Shown here piece by piece: positions 27,157 to 35,652 of a stretch of 64,000 bases of DNA. A model generated the notes under the pieces. It made no database searches, was not told the origin of the DNA, and saw only the letters and a list, made by a program, of their open reading frames with translations. Origin of the DNA: Prevotella sp. oral taxon 376 (GTDB lineage Bacteria > Bacteroidota > Bacteroidia > Bacteroidales > Bacteroidaceae). The position numbers were made by a program, and so were the translations under genes. How positions within the stretch are numbered: the stretch's first letter is position 1; every line of letters starts with the position of its first letter. The stretch covers positions 1,842,501 to 1,906,500 of the forward strand of contig NZ_PYXG01000001.1 in the NCBI RefSeq assembly GCF_003043945.1, given 5' to 3'.

Positions 27157-28722
27157 TCAGAACTCGCTCGTGAAGTGGAACCTGATGTGCTTGAAGTCCT
27201 GCTGCGCCATGCTCAGCATATAGCCGCTGTCGGCCAAGAACACATCACGGCCTTCCAGATCCTTGGCCATATACTGATATTTGCGCTTTTTGAAGTTCTC
27301 GTATTCGGCAGGGTCATCGCTCTCAATCCAGCACGCCTTGTAGAGATGTACCGGCTCCCAGCGGCACTTGGCGTTGTATTCGTTCTCCAAGCGATATTGT
27401 ATCACCTCAAACTGGAGCTGCCCCACGGTTCCCACGATGCGGCGGTTGTTGAACTGGTTGACGAAGAGCTGGGCTACGCCCTCGTTCATCAGCTGCTCGA
27501 TACCCTTGCTGAACTGCTTGGATTTCATCGGGTCGTCGTTCTCGATATACTTGAATAACTCGGGCGAGAAGCTGGGAAGCCCGCGGAAATGAAGGGTCTC
27601 ACCTTCGGTAAGCGTATCTCCGATCTTGAAGATTCCGTTGTCGGGAAGGCCCACGATGTCGCCTGGGTAAGCCTCGTCTATCGTCGATTTGCGCTGCGCC
27701 ATGAACTGGGTAGGACTGCTGAACCTCACCGTCTTGCCCAATCGGATGTGCTGATAGGGCTGGTTGCGCTGGAATTTTCCGGAGCAGACCTTGCAGAATG
27801 CGATACAGGAACGATGGTTGGGGTCGATGTTGGCGGTAATCTTGAAGATGAAGCCGGTGAACTTTTCCTCCGTCGGAGCCACCATGCGCTCCTCTGCCTT
27901 GGTGGGTTTCGGACTTGGAGCAATCTCCACGAAGCAGTCGAGCAGTTCCTGCACGCCGAAGTTGTTGAGGGCACTGCCAAAGAAGACGGGCGCTACTTCG
28001 GCCGTCCGATAGGTGTCGACATCAAATTCGGGATAGACGCCGTTCACCAGCTCAAGGTCTTCCCGCAGTTGCTGGGCTTCCCTTTCGCCTACATGCCGGT
28101 CGAGTTCCTTCGACCGGACATCCACGGCAACCTTCTCCGTAACCCGTTGCTTGTTCGGGGTAAACAGGTTCAGCTGTTGCTCATAGATGTTATATACACC
28201 CTTAAACCTCATTCCCTGCCCGATCGGCCATGAGAGAGGACGGACATGGATGTTGAGTTCTTGCTCCAGTTCATCCAGCAAGTCGAGCGGATCGCGGCCT
28301 TCGCGGTCCATCTTGTTGACGAATATGATGACGGGCGTGTTCCTCATCCGGCACACCTCCATCAGCTTCCGGGTCTGGGTCTCGACGCCTTTGGCGGAGT
28401 CGACGACGATGATGGCCGAGTCTACGGCCGTCAATGTGCGGTAGGTGTCCTCGGCAAAGTCCTGATGGCCAGGGGTGTCGAGGATGTTCACCTTGTAGTC
28501 GTGATAGTCGAATTCCATGACGGAGGTCGACACGGAGATACCGCGCTGTTTCTCAATATCCATCCAGTCGGAGGTCGCCGTCTTGCGAATCTTGTTGCTC
28601 TTGACGGCTCCGGCCACCTGTATTTGTCCTCCGAAGAGCAGGAACTTCTCGGTGAGGGTGGTCTTGCCGGCGTCCGGGTGCGAGATGATGGCAAAGGTTC
28701 TTCTTCTTTCTATTTCGTTCAT
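27157..28722 (-). CDS. prfC: Peptide chain release factor 3
   Basis: A 521-aa translational GTPase that recycles RF1/RF2 from the ribosome. G motifs: [13 protein letters not shown] (G1), [16 protein letters not shown] (G3) and [18 protein letters not shown] (G4). Length and the RF3-typical C-terminal domains agree. It is the last gene of the minus operon LysE - DUF4924 - rfbD - prfC, 4 bp after rfbD. Confidence 0.95.
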   Translation of the reverse strand: MNEIERRRTFAIISHPDAGKTTLTEKFLLFGGQIQVAGAVKSNKIRKTATSDWMDIEKQRGISVSTSVMEFDYHDYKVNILDTPGHQDFAEDTYRTLTAVDSAIIVVDSAKGVETQTRKLMEVCRMRNTPVIIFVNKMDREGRDPLDLLDELEQELNIHVRPLSWPIGQGMRFKGVYNIYEQQLNLFTPNKQRVTEKVAVDVRSKELDRHVGEREAQQLREDLELVNGVYPEFDVDTYRTAEVAPVFFGSALNNFGVQELLDCFVEIAPSPKPTKAEERMVAPTEEKFTGFIFKITANIDPNHRSCIAFCKVCSGKFQRNQPYQHIRLGKTVRFSSPTQFMAQRKSTIDEAYPGDIVGLPDNGIFKIGDTLTEGETLHFRGLPSFSPELFKYIENDDPMKSKQFSKGIEQLMNEGVAQLFVNQFNNRRIVGTVGQLQFEVIQYRLENEYNAKCRWEPVHLYKACWIESDDPAEYENFKKRKYQYMAKDLEGRDVFLADSGYMLSMAQQDFKHIRFHFTSEF

Positions 28723-28726
28723 GAGG

Positions 28727-29599
28727 TTACTTTATATTGGAGATGCACTTTTTCAGCGAGTCTGTCCAGTAGGGAATCTTGATGCCGAAGGTGTTCTTCA
28801 CCTTGGTCTTGTCGAGCACGCTGTATGCCGGCCGGGTAACCGGCGAGGGGTATTCGCTGCTGTGGCAGGGCTGGATGTCGCATGCGGTGTGCCCCGCAAT
28901 CTCGGCAATCTGCTTCGTGAAGTCGTACCAACTGCACACGCCCTCGTTCGAATAGTGGTAAATGCCACTGTTCCCGGCGAACTTCCGGTTATCTATAATA
29001 TCTAAGATGGCCTCGGCGAGGTCGCCCGCATAGGTGGGGGTGCCCGTCTGGTCGAAGACCACTCTTAGCTGGGGTTTCGTGGAAGTGAGGTTCAGCATGG
29101 TCTTCAGGAAGTTGTGCCCGAACTCGCTATACAGCCATGCGGTGCGGAAAATGAGGTAATCTGCGCCCGTGGCGATGATTTTCCGCTCTCCGTGAAGCTT
29201 TGTCTGGCCGTACACTCCTGTGGGATTTCCCTGCTGTTCTTCGTTGCAAGGCGTGTTATAGGGGTCTGCTCCGAAGACATAGTCCGTGGAGATATGCACC
29301 AGGAGGCCGCCCGCTTCCTTCATGGCCTTGGCCAGATTCTCCGGTGCCGTGGCGTTCAGTGTCTCCACAATGTCGCCGGCGGTCTCGGCCTTGTCGACAT
29401 TTGTCCATGCCGCACAGTTGATGATGCACTTGATGTCGTTGTCCCTGACTTCCTTGCGGATGGCCTCAAGGTCGGTGATATCAAGCTTCCGATACCCGTC
29501 GCAGACATCCGTGAAGATATAGTTGTCTCTTGAGTTCTTGCTGGCCAGTTGCATCTCGTTCCCGAGCTGTCCGTTGGCACCTGTAACTAAAATGTTCAT
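28727..29599 (-). CDS. rfbD: dTDP-4-dehydrorhamnose reductase
   Basis: A 290-aa short-chain dehydrogenase that makes dTDP-L-rhamnose, the precursor for surface polysaccharides. Motifs are the N-terminal NADPH site [12 protein letters not shown], the [14 protein letters not shown] segment, STDYVFGAD and the catalytic YGQTKLHGE (YxxxK). No other rhamnose-pathway gene lies in the window. It is 2 bp from the DUF4924 gene and 4 bp from prfC in the same operon. Confidence 0.92.
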   Translation of the reverse strand: MNILVTGANGQLGNEMQLASKNSRDNYIFTDVCDGYRKLDITDLEAIRKEVRDNDIKCIINCAAWTNVDKAETAGDIVETLNATAPENLAKAMKEAGGLLVHISTDYVFGADPYNTPCNEEQQGNPTGVYGQTKLHGERKIIATGADYLIFRTAWLYSEFGHNFLKTMLNLTSTKPQLRVVFDQTGTPTYAGDLAEAILDIIDNRKFAGNSGIYHYSNEGVCSWYDFTKQIAEIAGHTACDIQPCHSSEYPSPVTRPAYSVLDKTKVKNTFGIKIPYWTDSLKKCISNIK

Positions 29600-29601
29600 A
29601 T

Positions 29602-30150
29602 TCAGTCGTCCTCGAATTTTAAGCCTTCATCCCTGTCCTTTATATAATAGTCGGAAAGCAGGCCGATGAAGGTGGAGATCTCGTTGACGGCACGCTCCGT
29701 CTCGGCCGTTATCTCCTTCTTTTGCAGCCGCAGCAGCATCACGCCGTAAAGGGCGTCGAGGCAGGTCTCTATCTCGTCGACCTCCTTGTCTCCCTTGTTG
29801 CGCAGCTCGACAATGAAAGGTAGCACCTTGTAGTATGCTGCGTTGTAGAATGGAAACTTGCTTGATTGCAGGAGCTTGCGGTGCAGATCGATGACATCCT
29901 TAAGGAGCACTTCGTTGATCTGCAGATGCCCATACTCGCGCTTGCCCTCCTCGTTCATCATGCGGATGAGGTTTCCATACCAGTCTCTCAGTTCCTCCTT
30001 CCGCTCTTCGTCGTAGTCGAACCGGCTGATGTATTCCCGGTTGAGCACGACCAGCGAGCATCCGTAGGCACGGATGATATCTTCAGTCTGCCACATGTAG
30101 AGCAGGTATTCGGCAATGCTTTTCTTGCGTAGTTCCTGAGCGATAAACAT
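29602..30150 (-). CDS. DUF4924 family protein
   Basis: A 182-aa soluble, helical, charged protein. The pattern MFIAQELRKKSIAEYLLYMWQ is that of DUF4924, a Bacteroidetes-specific family of unknown function. It overlaps the LysE-type gene by one base (TAATG) and precedes rfbD, so translation is probably coupled. The constant association with prfC and rfbD gives no clear functional hint. Confidence 0.8.
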   Translation of the reverse strand: MFIAQELRKKSIAEYLLYMWQTEDIIRAYGCSLVVLNREYISRFDYDEERKEELRDWYGNLIRMMNEEGKREYGHLQINEVLLKDVIDLHRKLLQSSKFPFYNAAYYKVLPFIVELRNKGDKEVDEIETCLDALYGVMLLRLQKKEITAETERAVNEISTFIGLLSDYYIKDRDEGLKFEDD

Positions 30151-30821
30151 TAGTAGGATGTTAATGAGTAAAGATTGAATACCGTGCCGACGAGTATGAT
30201 CAGGGAGACCAATATCACGACACAGCCTATCACCTTATTAATAATGAGTATACCGTTGTTGTCAAATTTTCCCCTTATTTTGTCTACGAGCCAAGTAAGC
30301 CCGAACCACCACAGAAGGGCACCGCCGACGATGCTCAGATAGCTCAGGGTCATCTCTATAGGTCTATGGGGGATCACAAAGGTGAGCTGGGCGAAGACCG
30401 CTATGAATAGGAATATAATCAACGGATTGGAGAAAGTGATCAGGAAAGCGGTAATTCCGTTGTGCCAGAGTGTGCCCTTGTTCTTGCTGCTTGCATGTAT
30501 CTTGCGGGTGGGATTGCTGCGATAGCAGTAAACGCCGAAGGCCAACAGCACGACGCTTCCAATGATCTTGAGCCAGAAAAGATTGGTAGGATCGCTGATA
30601 AGATTCATCACGAAGCTCATTCCGAGACCGGTGAACAGCGCGTAGATGATGTCGCTGACAGTCGCTCCGACGCCCGTAACGAACCCATACCAGCGGCCTT
30701 TGTTCAAGGTGCGCTGTATGCAAAGCACCCCTACAGGCCCCATCGGGGCAGAGGCGATAATACCAATCAAGATCCCTTTGAATATGAGATCCAAGATGTC
30801 TATTTGAAACGGGAACGGCAT
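30150..30821 (-). CDS. LysE family amino-acid exporter
   Basis: A 223-aa inner-membrane protein with six predicted helices. It carries the LysE-family signature ASAPMGPVGVLCIQRTLNKG near the N-terminus and the FSNPLIIFLF helix in the second half. The start at 30821 (MPFPFQIDILDLIFKG) is chosen because a minus-strand TATTTTTG (30830-30837) lies only 8 bases upstream, giving a very short leader. Substrate is unknown. First gene of the four-gene operon. Confidence 0.8.
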   Translation of the reverse strand: MPFPFQIDILDLIFKGILIGIIASAPMGPVGVLCIQRTLNKGRWYGFVTGVGATVSDIIYALFTGLGMSFVMNLISDPTNLFWLKIIGSVVLLAFGVYCYRSNPTRKIHASSKNKGTLWHNGITAFLITFSNPLIIFLFIAVFAQLTFVIPHRPIEMTLSYLSIVGGALLWWFGLTWLVDKIRGKFDNNGILIINKVIGCVVILVSLIILVGTVFNLYSLTSY

Positions 30822-30910
30822 ATCGGGTGCAAAAATACAAATTATTATTGAAAAAAGAAAGGCGGAGAACGAAAAAACCACCTCCTCGGATAAAATAATC
30901 CTGAATATTC

Positions 30911-30941
30911 TTTGTTTAGTCTGGCTTTTTCTTTACCTTTG
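30911..30941 (+). promoter_or_regulatory. Promoter of the ROK glucokinase gene
   Basis: TTTG at 30911-30914 and TACCTTTG at 30934-30941, spaced by 19 bp. Confidence 0.7.
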
Positions 30942-30985
30942 CGTATGAGGAAACGAATAACTAAAAGACAGACAAAATATTAGAA

Positions 30986-31993
30986 ATGGAAGCTAACAAT
31001 GAATTAAAACCGTATGTAATCGGTTTGGATCTGGGTGGTACGAACTCAGTATTCGGCATCGTAGACAGCCGTGGCGACATCAAGGCCACTACTGTTATCA
31101 AGACTCAGGCTTATGAGAATGTGGAGGATTATGTGGCTGCTTCGGTAGAGGCTGTTCATGTAATCGTAGATCAGGTGGGAGGCATTGACAATATCAAGGC
31201 GATGGGTATCGGTGCTCCTAACGGCAATTACTATACGGGAACCATAGAGTTTGCCCCCAATCTGAAGTGGGGCCACACGGGTGTTGTTCCCTTGGCCGAC
31301 CTCTTCTCGAAGGCTCTGGGCATTCCGGTCGCCCTTACCAATGATGCCAACGCGGCCGCCATTGGCGAAATGACCTATGGTATAGCCCGCGGAATGAAGA
31401 ACTTCATCGTGCTCACCCTTGGCACCGGTGTGGGCTCGGGCATAGTGATCAACGGGCAGGTGGTTTATGGTTGCGACGGCTTTGCCGGCGAACTGGGCCA
31501 TGTCATCATGCGTCGTGAGAACGGGCGGCCGTGTGGCTGTGGCCGTAACGGCTGTCTGGAGGCATATTGCTCGGCAACAGGGGTTGCGCGTACGGCAAGG
31601 GAATTTCTCGCCACGCGCGATGACGCGTCCCTGCTGCGAGAGTATAAGCCGGAGGACATCACCTCTCTCGAGGTGTCGATAGCTGCCGGCGAGGGGGATG
31701 CCTTGGCAAAGGAAGTATATGAGTTTACCGGCGGGATGCTGGGCGAGGCTTGTGCCGATTTCGCGGCATTCTCGTCTCCGGAGGCGTTTATTTTCTTCGG
31801 CGGACTGACGAAGGCCGGCGACCTGCTGATGGAGCCGCTTGTAAAGAGCTATAAGGAACACTCGCTGACCATCTTCCGCGACAAGCCGAAGTTTCCTGAT
31901 CAGCGTGCTGGACGGATCGTCGGCAGCGGTGCTCGGTGCGAGTGCCGTGGGCTGGGACATCAATCCGGACTAATATCTGTGAGGAGCGGATGA
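30986..31993 (+). CDS. glk: ROK family glucokinase, frameshifted near the 3' end
   Basis: A sugar kinase with the ATP-site GLDLGGTN (residues 13-20), catalytic Asp120 in LTNDANAAA and the ROK zinc motif (His172, Cys183, Cys185, Cys190 in CGCGRNGCLE). After KPKF the frame continues as DQRAGRIVGSGARCECRG, unlike the family. Dropping one C at 31895-31896 instead yields LISVLDGSSAAVLGASAVGW and DINPD with a stop at 31971-31973, the expected ROK C-terminus. So either the sequence has a one-base error or the gene carries a genuine frameshift. The catalytic core is intact. Confidence 0.88.
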   Translation: MEANNELKPYVIGLDLGGTNSVFGIVDSRGDIKATTVIKTQAYENVEDYVAASVEAVHVIVDQVGGIDNIKAMGIGAPNGNYYTGTIEFAPNLKWGHTGVVPLADLFSKALGIPVALTNDANAAAIGEMTYGIARGMKNFIVLTLGTGVGSGIVINGQVVYGCDGFAGELGHVIMRRENGRPCGCGRNGCLEAYCSATGVARTAREFLATRDDASLLREYKPEDITSLEVSIAAGEGDALAKEVYEFTGGMLGEACADFAAFSSPEAFIFFGGLTKAGDLLMEPLVKSYKEHSLTIFRDKPKFPDQRAGRIVGSGARCECRGLGHQSGLISVRSG

Positions 31994-31998
31994 TTCCT

Positions 31999-32034
31999 GA
32001 AGGCCTGATGCTTGTAGCGTCGGGCCTTCTTTTA
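31999..32034 (+). terminator. Intrinsic terminator after glk
   Basis: GAAGGCCTGATGC (31999-32011) pairs with GCGTCGGGCCTTC (32017-32029) with two G-T pairs, followed by TTTTA. Confidence 0.8.
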
Positions 32035-32072
32035 TGTGGCGATTCGGAAACCGGATGACGGCAAATCAGGAT

Positions 32073-32138
32073 GTTACACGCTGCGTGGAATGTGATTACA
32101 CACTGCGTGTAACACCCTTACAAACAGCGTGTAATCCT
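32073..32138. repeat. 22-bp-pitch palindrome array, family B
   Basis: Three 22-bp units (32073-32094, 32095-32116, 32117-32138) with dyad cores such as TTACACACTGCGTGTAA and TTACAAACAGCGTGTAA. Same pitch and length as family A but a different sequence. It lies between the glk terminator and the end of the convergent ClC gene. Confidence 0.75.
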
Positions 32139-32148
32139 CTTGTTTATA

Positions 32149-33951
32149 CTATTCGGCCGAGAAGTCGGCCACGAGCTTGCGGTACATCGAATACATGCGG
32201 GCGCGGGAAATGTAGCCTACGAGGATCTTGTTGATGTCTACGACGGGCAGATAATTGGCATTCGTGGTGTCGAATTTCTTCATTACCTCCTCCATGGGGT
32301 CGTTCATTCCGAGAGTGGCAGGAGCTTTGGTCATCAGTTGTCCTACCGTCATGCGGTTGTAAAGTTCAGTGCGGAAGACGATGTGGCGAATCTTCGTAAT
32401 GTCTATCTCTCCCAGCAGGGTGCCCGCCTTGTCGACGACGGGAAGGAATTCGGAGTCGTTTTCGCTGATGACTCTTACCAACTTCGACAAGGGGAGGTCG
32501 GGATTTACGGAGGTAAAGTCTTTCTCGATGACGCTGTCCAGGTTCATCAATATGAGTATCGACTTGTCGATATGGTGGGTGAGCAGCTTTCCCTCCCGGG
32601 CCAGTCGCATGGCATAGATGCTGTGGGGTTCGAAGATGTTGATTGTGAGGACGGAGACCACGCACACGATAATCAGTGGCATGAAAAGCTGGTAGCCGCC
32701 CGTGATTTCCGCGATCAGGAAGATTCCCGTGAGGGGCGCATGCATCACTCCGGCTATGAGGCCGGCCATGCCCATAAGGGTGAGATTCTTCTCGGGGATG
32801 TAGACCCCCACCTGATACATGTTCCAGAGGCGCGAGAAGAAGAAGCCGGCGAAGGCTCCGATGAACAGCGATGGCGCGAAGGTTCCGCCGCAGCCGCCAC
32901 TCCCGTTGGTAGCACTCGTGGCAAACACCTTGGTGAGCAATACTAGTCCGATGTAGAGCACGAGCAAGTTGCCGTGGCCATAGAAGAGCGAGTTGTTCAT
33001 GATGTTCATCCAGTCGCCTTCGCTGTTGCCGTTCAGCAACACTTCGACGGCTGCATAACCCTCGCCATACAGCGACGGAAAGAGGAAAATGAGGGAACTT
33101 AGGATGAGACCGCCGAAGATGAGCCTGGTGTAAGGATGTTCTTTCATCTTGGCGAACACATTCTCGCAGGCCGTCATAGTCCGCATGAAGTAGAGGCTCA
33201 CCAGCCCACAGAATAGTCCGAAGAGGGTGTAAGCAGGGAGGCGTCCCAGTGTCCATGCGTTGTCAAGGTGGAAATTGAAAAGGGCGGTGTCGCCTACGAA
33301 GATATAGGAGAAGCAGGTTGCCGTGACGCAAGATATCAGAATGGGCAGCAGCGAGGCCATGCTCAGGTCGACCATGAGCACCTCGAGCGTGAAGACCAGT
33401 CCTGCTATCGGCGCCTTGAAGATGCCGGCAATGGCAGCGGAAGCCCCGCAGCCCACCAGCAGCATCAGGTTTTTCTTCTCCAGGTGGAACAGTTGGCCGA
33501 GATTGCTGCCGATGGCCGATCCGGTAAGTACTATCGGTGCCTCGGCTCCTACGGAACCTCCGAATCCGATGGTGATGGCCGACGCGATGACCGACGACCA
33601 GCAGTTGTGCCGTTTCAGATGGCTGTTTTTCGTGGAAATGGCGTAGAGCACCCGGGTGATGCCATGCGATATGTTGTCCTTCACCACATATTTTATGAAC
33701 ATCGAGGTAATCCAGATGCCGATGATGGGGAACAGGAGGTAGAGCCAGTTGTAGCTGGTGATGGTGAATCCCGTCGTGAGCAGTATCTGTATCTGCCGGA
33801 TAATCCAATGCAGGAAAAGGGCGGCGACGGAGGCAAAGAAGCCGACGAAGAAAGAGAGTATGAGCGTCATCTGGCGATCAGGTATGTGCTGATTCCGCCA
33901 ATTGACGATCCTCTCCATCGGGGTTTCTTTCTTTTCTATCGCTGCTTCCAT
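32149..33951 (-). CDS. ClC-type chloride channel/antiporter with CBS pair
   Basis: A 600-aa membrane protein. Selectivity motifs: GFGGSVGAEAPIVLTG (the Glu of GAEAP is the gating glutamate of H+/Cl- antiporters) and SGGCGGTFAPSLFIGA. The C-terminal 140 residues hold two CBS domains (KDFTSVNPDLPLSKLVRVI and VGQLMTKAPATLGMNDP), a possible nucleotide-sensing regulatory module. It is the last gene of the fmt - tsaC - ClC series (7 bp after tsaC). Confidence 0.9.
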   Translation of the reverse strand: MEAAIEKKETPMERIVNWRNQHIPDRQMTLILSFFVGFFASVAALFLHWIIRQIQILLTTGFTITSYNWLYLLFPIIGIWITSMFIKYVVKDNISHGITRVLYAISTKNSHLKRHNCWSSVIASAITIGFGGSVGAEAPIVLTGSAIGSNLGQLFHLEKKNLMLLVGCGASAAIAGIFKAPIAGLVFTLEVLMVDLSMASLLPILISCVTATCFSYIFVGDTALFNFHLDNAWTLGRLPAYTLFGLFCGLVSLYFMRTMTACENVFAKMKEHPYTRLIFGGLILSSLIFLFPSLYGEGYAAVEVLLNGNSEGDWMNIMNNSLFYGHGNLLVLYIGLVLLTKVFATSATNGSGGCGGTFAPSLFIGAFAGFFFSRLWNMYQVGVYIPEKNLTLMGMAGLIAGVMHAPLTGIFLIAEITGGYQLFMPLIIVCVVSVLTINIFEPHSIYAMRLAREGKLLTHHIDKSILILMNLDSVIEKDFTSVNPDLPLSKLVRVISENDSEFLPVVDKAGTLLGEIDITKIRHIVFRTELYNRMTVGQLMTKAPATLGMNDPMEEVMKKFDTTNANYLPVVDINKILVGYISRARMYSMYRKLVADFSAE

Positions 33952-33958
33952 GTGATGA

Positions 33959-34528
33959 CTATTCCCTTATGATTCTTATTTCGCCGCCCTGACCGATTTT
34001 TACGATGCTCGAAGGCGTGTGGAGCTTGTGCTCCTGCCTGCGGGAAGTGCAGACATAGTCTACGGCTTCCAGAAGTTCCGGCGATATATCGCTATAGTTC
34101 TGGGCCGCTGGCTCTCCGCTGATGTTGGCGCTTGTGCTTACGATCGCTTTCTGAAATCTGTAGCACAGTTCCTTGGAGAAAGGCTCCCGGGTGATGCGGA
34201 GTGCGATGGAACCGTCTTCTGCTATGAGGTTCGGGGCAAGGTTGATGGCATTGTCCAATATCACCGTCATCGGTTTTTCTGCCACATCCAGCAACTGCCA
34301 TGCGATGTCAGGCACATTGCGGACATATCTTTGGAGTCTTCCGTCTGAGTCGACAAGGCATATCAAGGCCTTGGAGTCATCCCGGCGCTTTATCTCATAC
34401 ACCTTGGCCACAGCCTCTGCATTGGTGGCATCACAGCCAATGCCCCATACAGTGTCTGTGGGATAGAGGATTACACCTCCTCTTCTTAGCACCTCGACGG
34501 CATTCCTGATATCTTCTGCTTGTGTCAT
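33959..34528 (-). CDS. tsaC: Threonylcarbamoyl-AMP synthase (TsaC/Sua5 family)
   Basis: A 189-aa YrdC-domain protein that makes threonylcarbamoyl-AMP for the t6A37 tRNA modification. Motifs: GGVILYPTDTVWGIGCDA (residues about 16-33), YEIKRRDDSKAL, and STSANISGEPA near residue 135. At this length it is the short TsaC type without the Sua5 C-terminal domain. The modification enzyme MtaB, which acts on t6A, is encoded at 53989. Gene order fmt - tsaC fits a translation-related operon. Confidence 0.9.
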   Translation of the reverse strand: MTQAEDIRNAVEVLRRGGVILYPTDTVWGIGCDATNAEAVAKVYEIKRRDDSKALICLVDSDGRLQRYVRNVPDIAWQLLDVAEKPMTVILDNAINLAPNLIAEDGSIALRITREPFSKELCYRFQKAIVSTSANISGEPAAQNYSDISPELLEAVDYVCTSRRQEHKLHTPSSIVKIGQGGEIRIIRE

Positions 34529-34542
34529 TTGTTTTGTAATCT

Positions 34543-35520
34543 TTATCGTCCGACCCTGAATATATCTATATCACGCATTCCATTCAGGAAGTCCCTTGCC
34601 GGTAGGCGCTTCTTTCCGGAGGCCTGTAATTCTTCTATCTGGAGCCAGAAGTCGGTGCAGGCGATATAAAGTTTCCTGTTTTCTGTCTTTATGGTGCCGG
34701 CTTCCATGCCGGCGGGCTGCTCTGTCTTCTTTGCGTGGAGAATCTTGAGCACCGACCTCCCGTTTCCGTCGTTGACGACTGGATACATGGTTGTCCATGC
34801 CCCCGGATAAGGGCTCAGGCCGCGAATGAAGTCATAGACTTTCTTGGCTGGTTGGTTCCAGTTAATCTGGCAAGTCTCCTTGAAAATCTTCGGGGCAACC
34901 TTTAAATCGATGGAATCTTCTTGCGGAATGCTTGGCACTTGGCCGTCGGTTGCGATCACCTTGTCTACTGTCTCGACGCACAGCTGCGCGCCCAGGCGCA
35001 TCAGGCCGTCGTAAACATATTCTACATTTGCGTCGTCGGGAATCTCGAATGTCTTTCTGTCGATAATGCGGCCCGTGTCGATGTCCTTATCAAGGAAGAA
35101 GGTGGTAACTCCAGTCTGCGTCTCGCCGTTGATGACGGCCCAGTTGATGGGCGCGGCGCCACGATATTGAGGCAGTAAGGCGGCGTGAACATTGAAAGTT
35201 CCATACCGTGGCATGGCCCAGACGGCCTCGGGAAGCATGCGGAAGGCTACGACGACCTGCAGGTCGGCATGGTAACTTCTCAGCTCCTCGATGAAGGCCT
35301 CGTCCTTCATCTTGGCCGGCTGCAATACGGGAAGCCCCTGCGACAAGGCATATTTCTTGACTTCCGAGGGTTGTAGGGTTTCTTGGTGTCTGCCAACAGG
35401 CTTGTCGGGCTGTGTTACGACGGCAACCACATGATAGCCTCCCTCGACAAGTTGTCGCAGCGACTCTACCGCAAACTCGGGGGTCCCCATGAAAATGACT
35501 CTTAAATCTTTCTTTTCCAT
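34543..35520 (-). CDS. fmt: Methionyl-tRNA formyltransferase
   Basis: A 325-aa enzyme that formylates initiator Met-tRNA. Catalytic-domain motifs: RVIFMGTPEFAVESL (residues 6-20), NVHAALLPQYRGAAPINWAV (the formyl-THF/His site) and FFLDKDIDTGRI. The start at 35520 (MEKKDLRVIFMGTPEF) is chosen over an ATG two codons upstream. It is followed by tsaC after 14 bp. Confidence 0.94.
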   Translation of the reverse strand: MEKKDLRVIFMGTPEFAVESLRQLVEGGYHVVAVVTQPDKPVGRHQETLQPSEVKKYALSQGLPVLQPAKMKDEAFIEELRSYHADLQVVVAFRMLPEAVWAMPRYGTFNVHAALLPQYRGAAPINWAVINGETQTGVTTFFLDKDIDTGRIIDRKTFEIPDDANVEYVYDGLMRLGAQLCVETVDKVIATDGQVPSIPQEDSIDLKVAPKIFKETCQINWNQPAKKVYDFIRGLSPYPGAWTTMYPVVNDGNGRSVLKILHAKKTEQPAGMEAGTIKTENRKLYIACTDFWLQIEELQASGKKRLPARDFLNGMRDIDIFRVGR

Positions 35521-35652
35521 TCTCACTGTTTAGTATGGCCTGGCTCTGGAATTACTGACACTTGCGATCGGGGCAATGCCAAATGATCTTTCGTGCTGCC
35601 CGCATCCGAGACGCTAAAGGCGGTAAAAGTATCAGGGCTGCCGCGTTATCAC

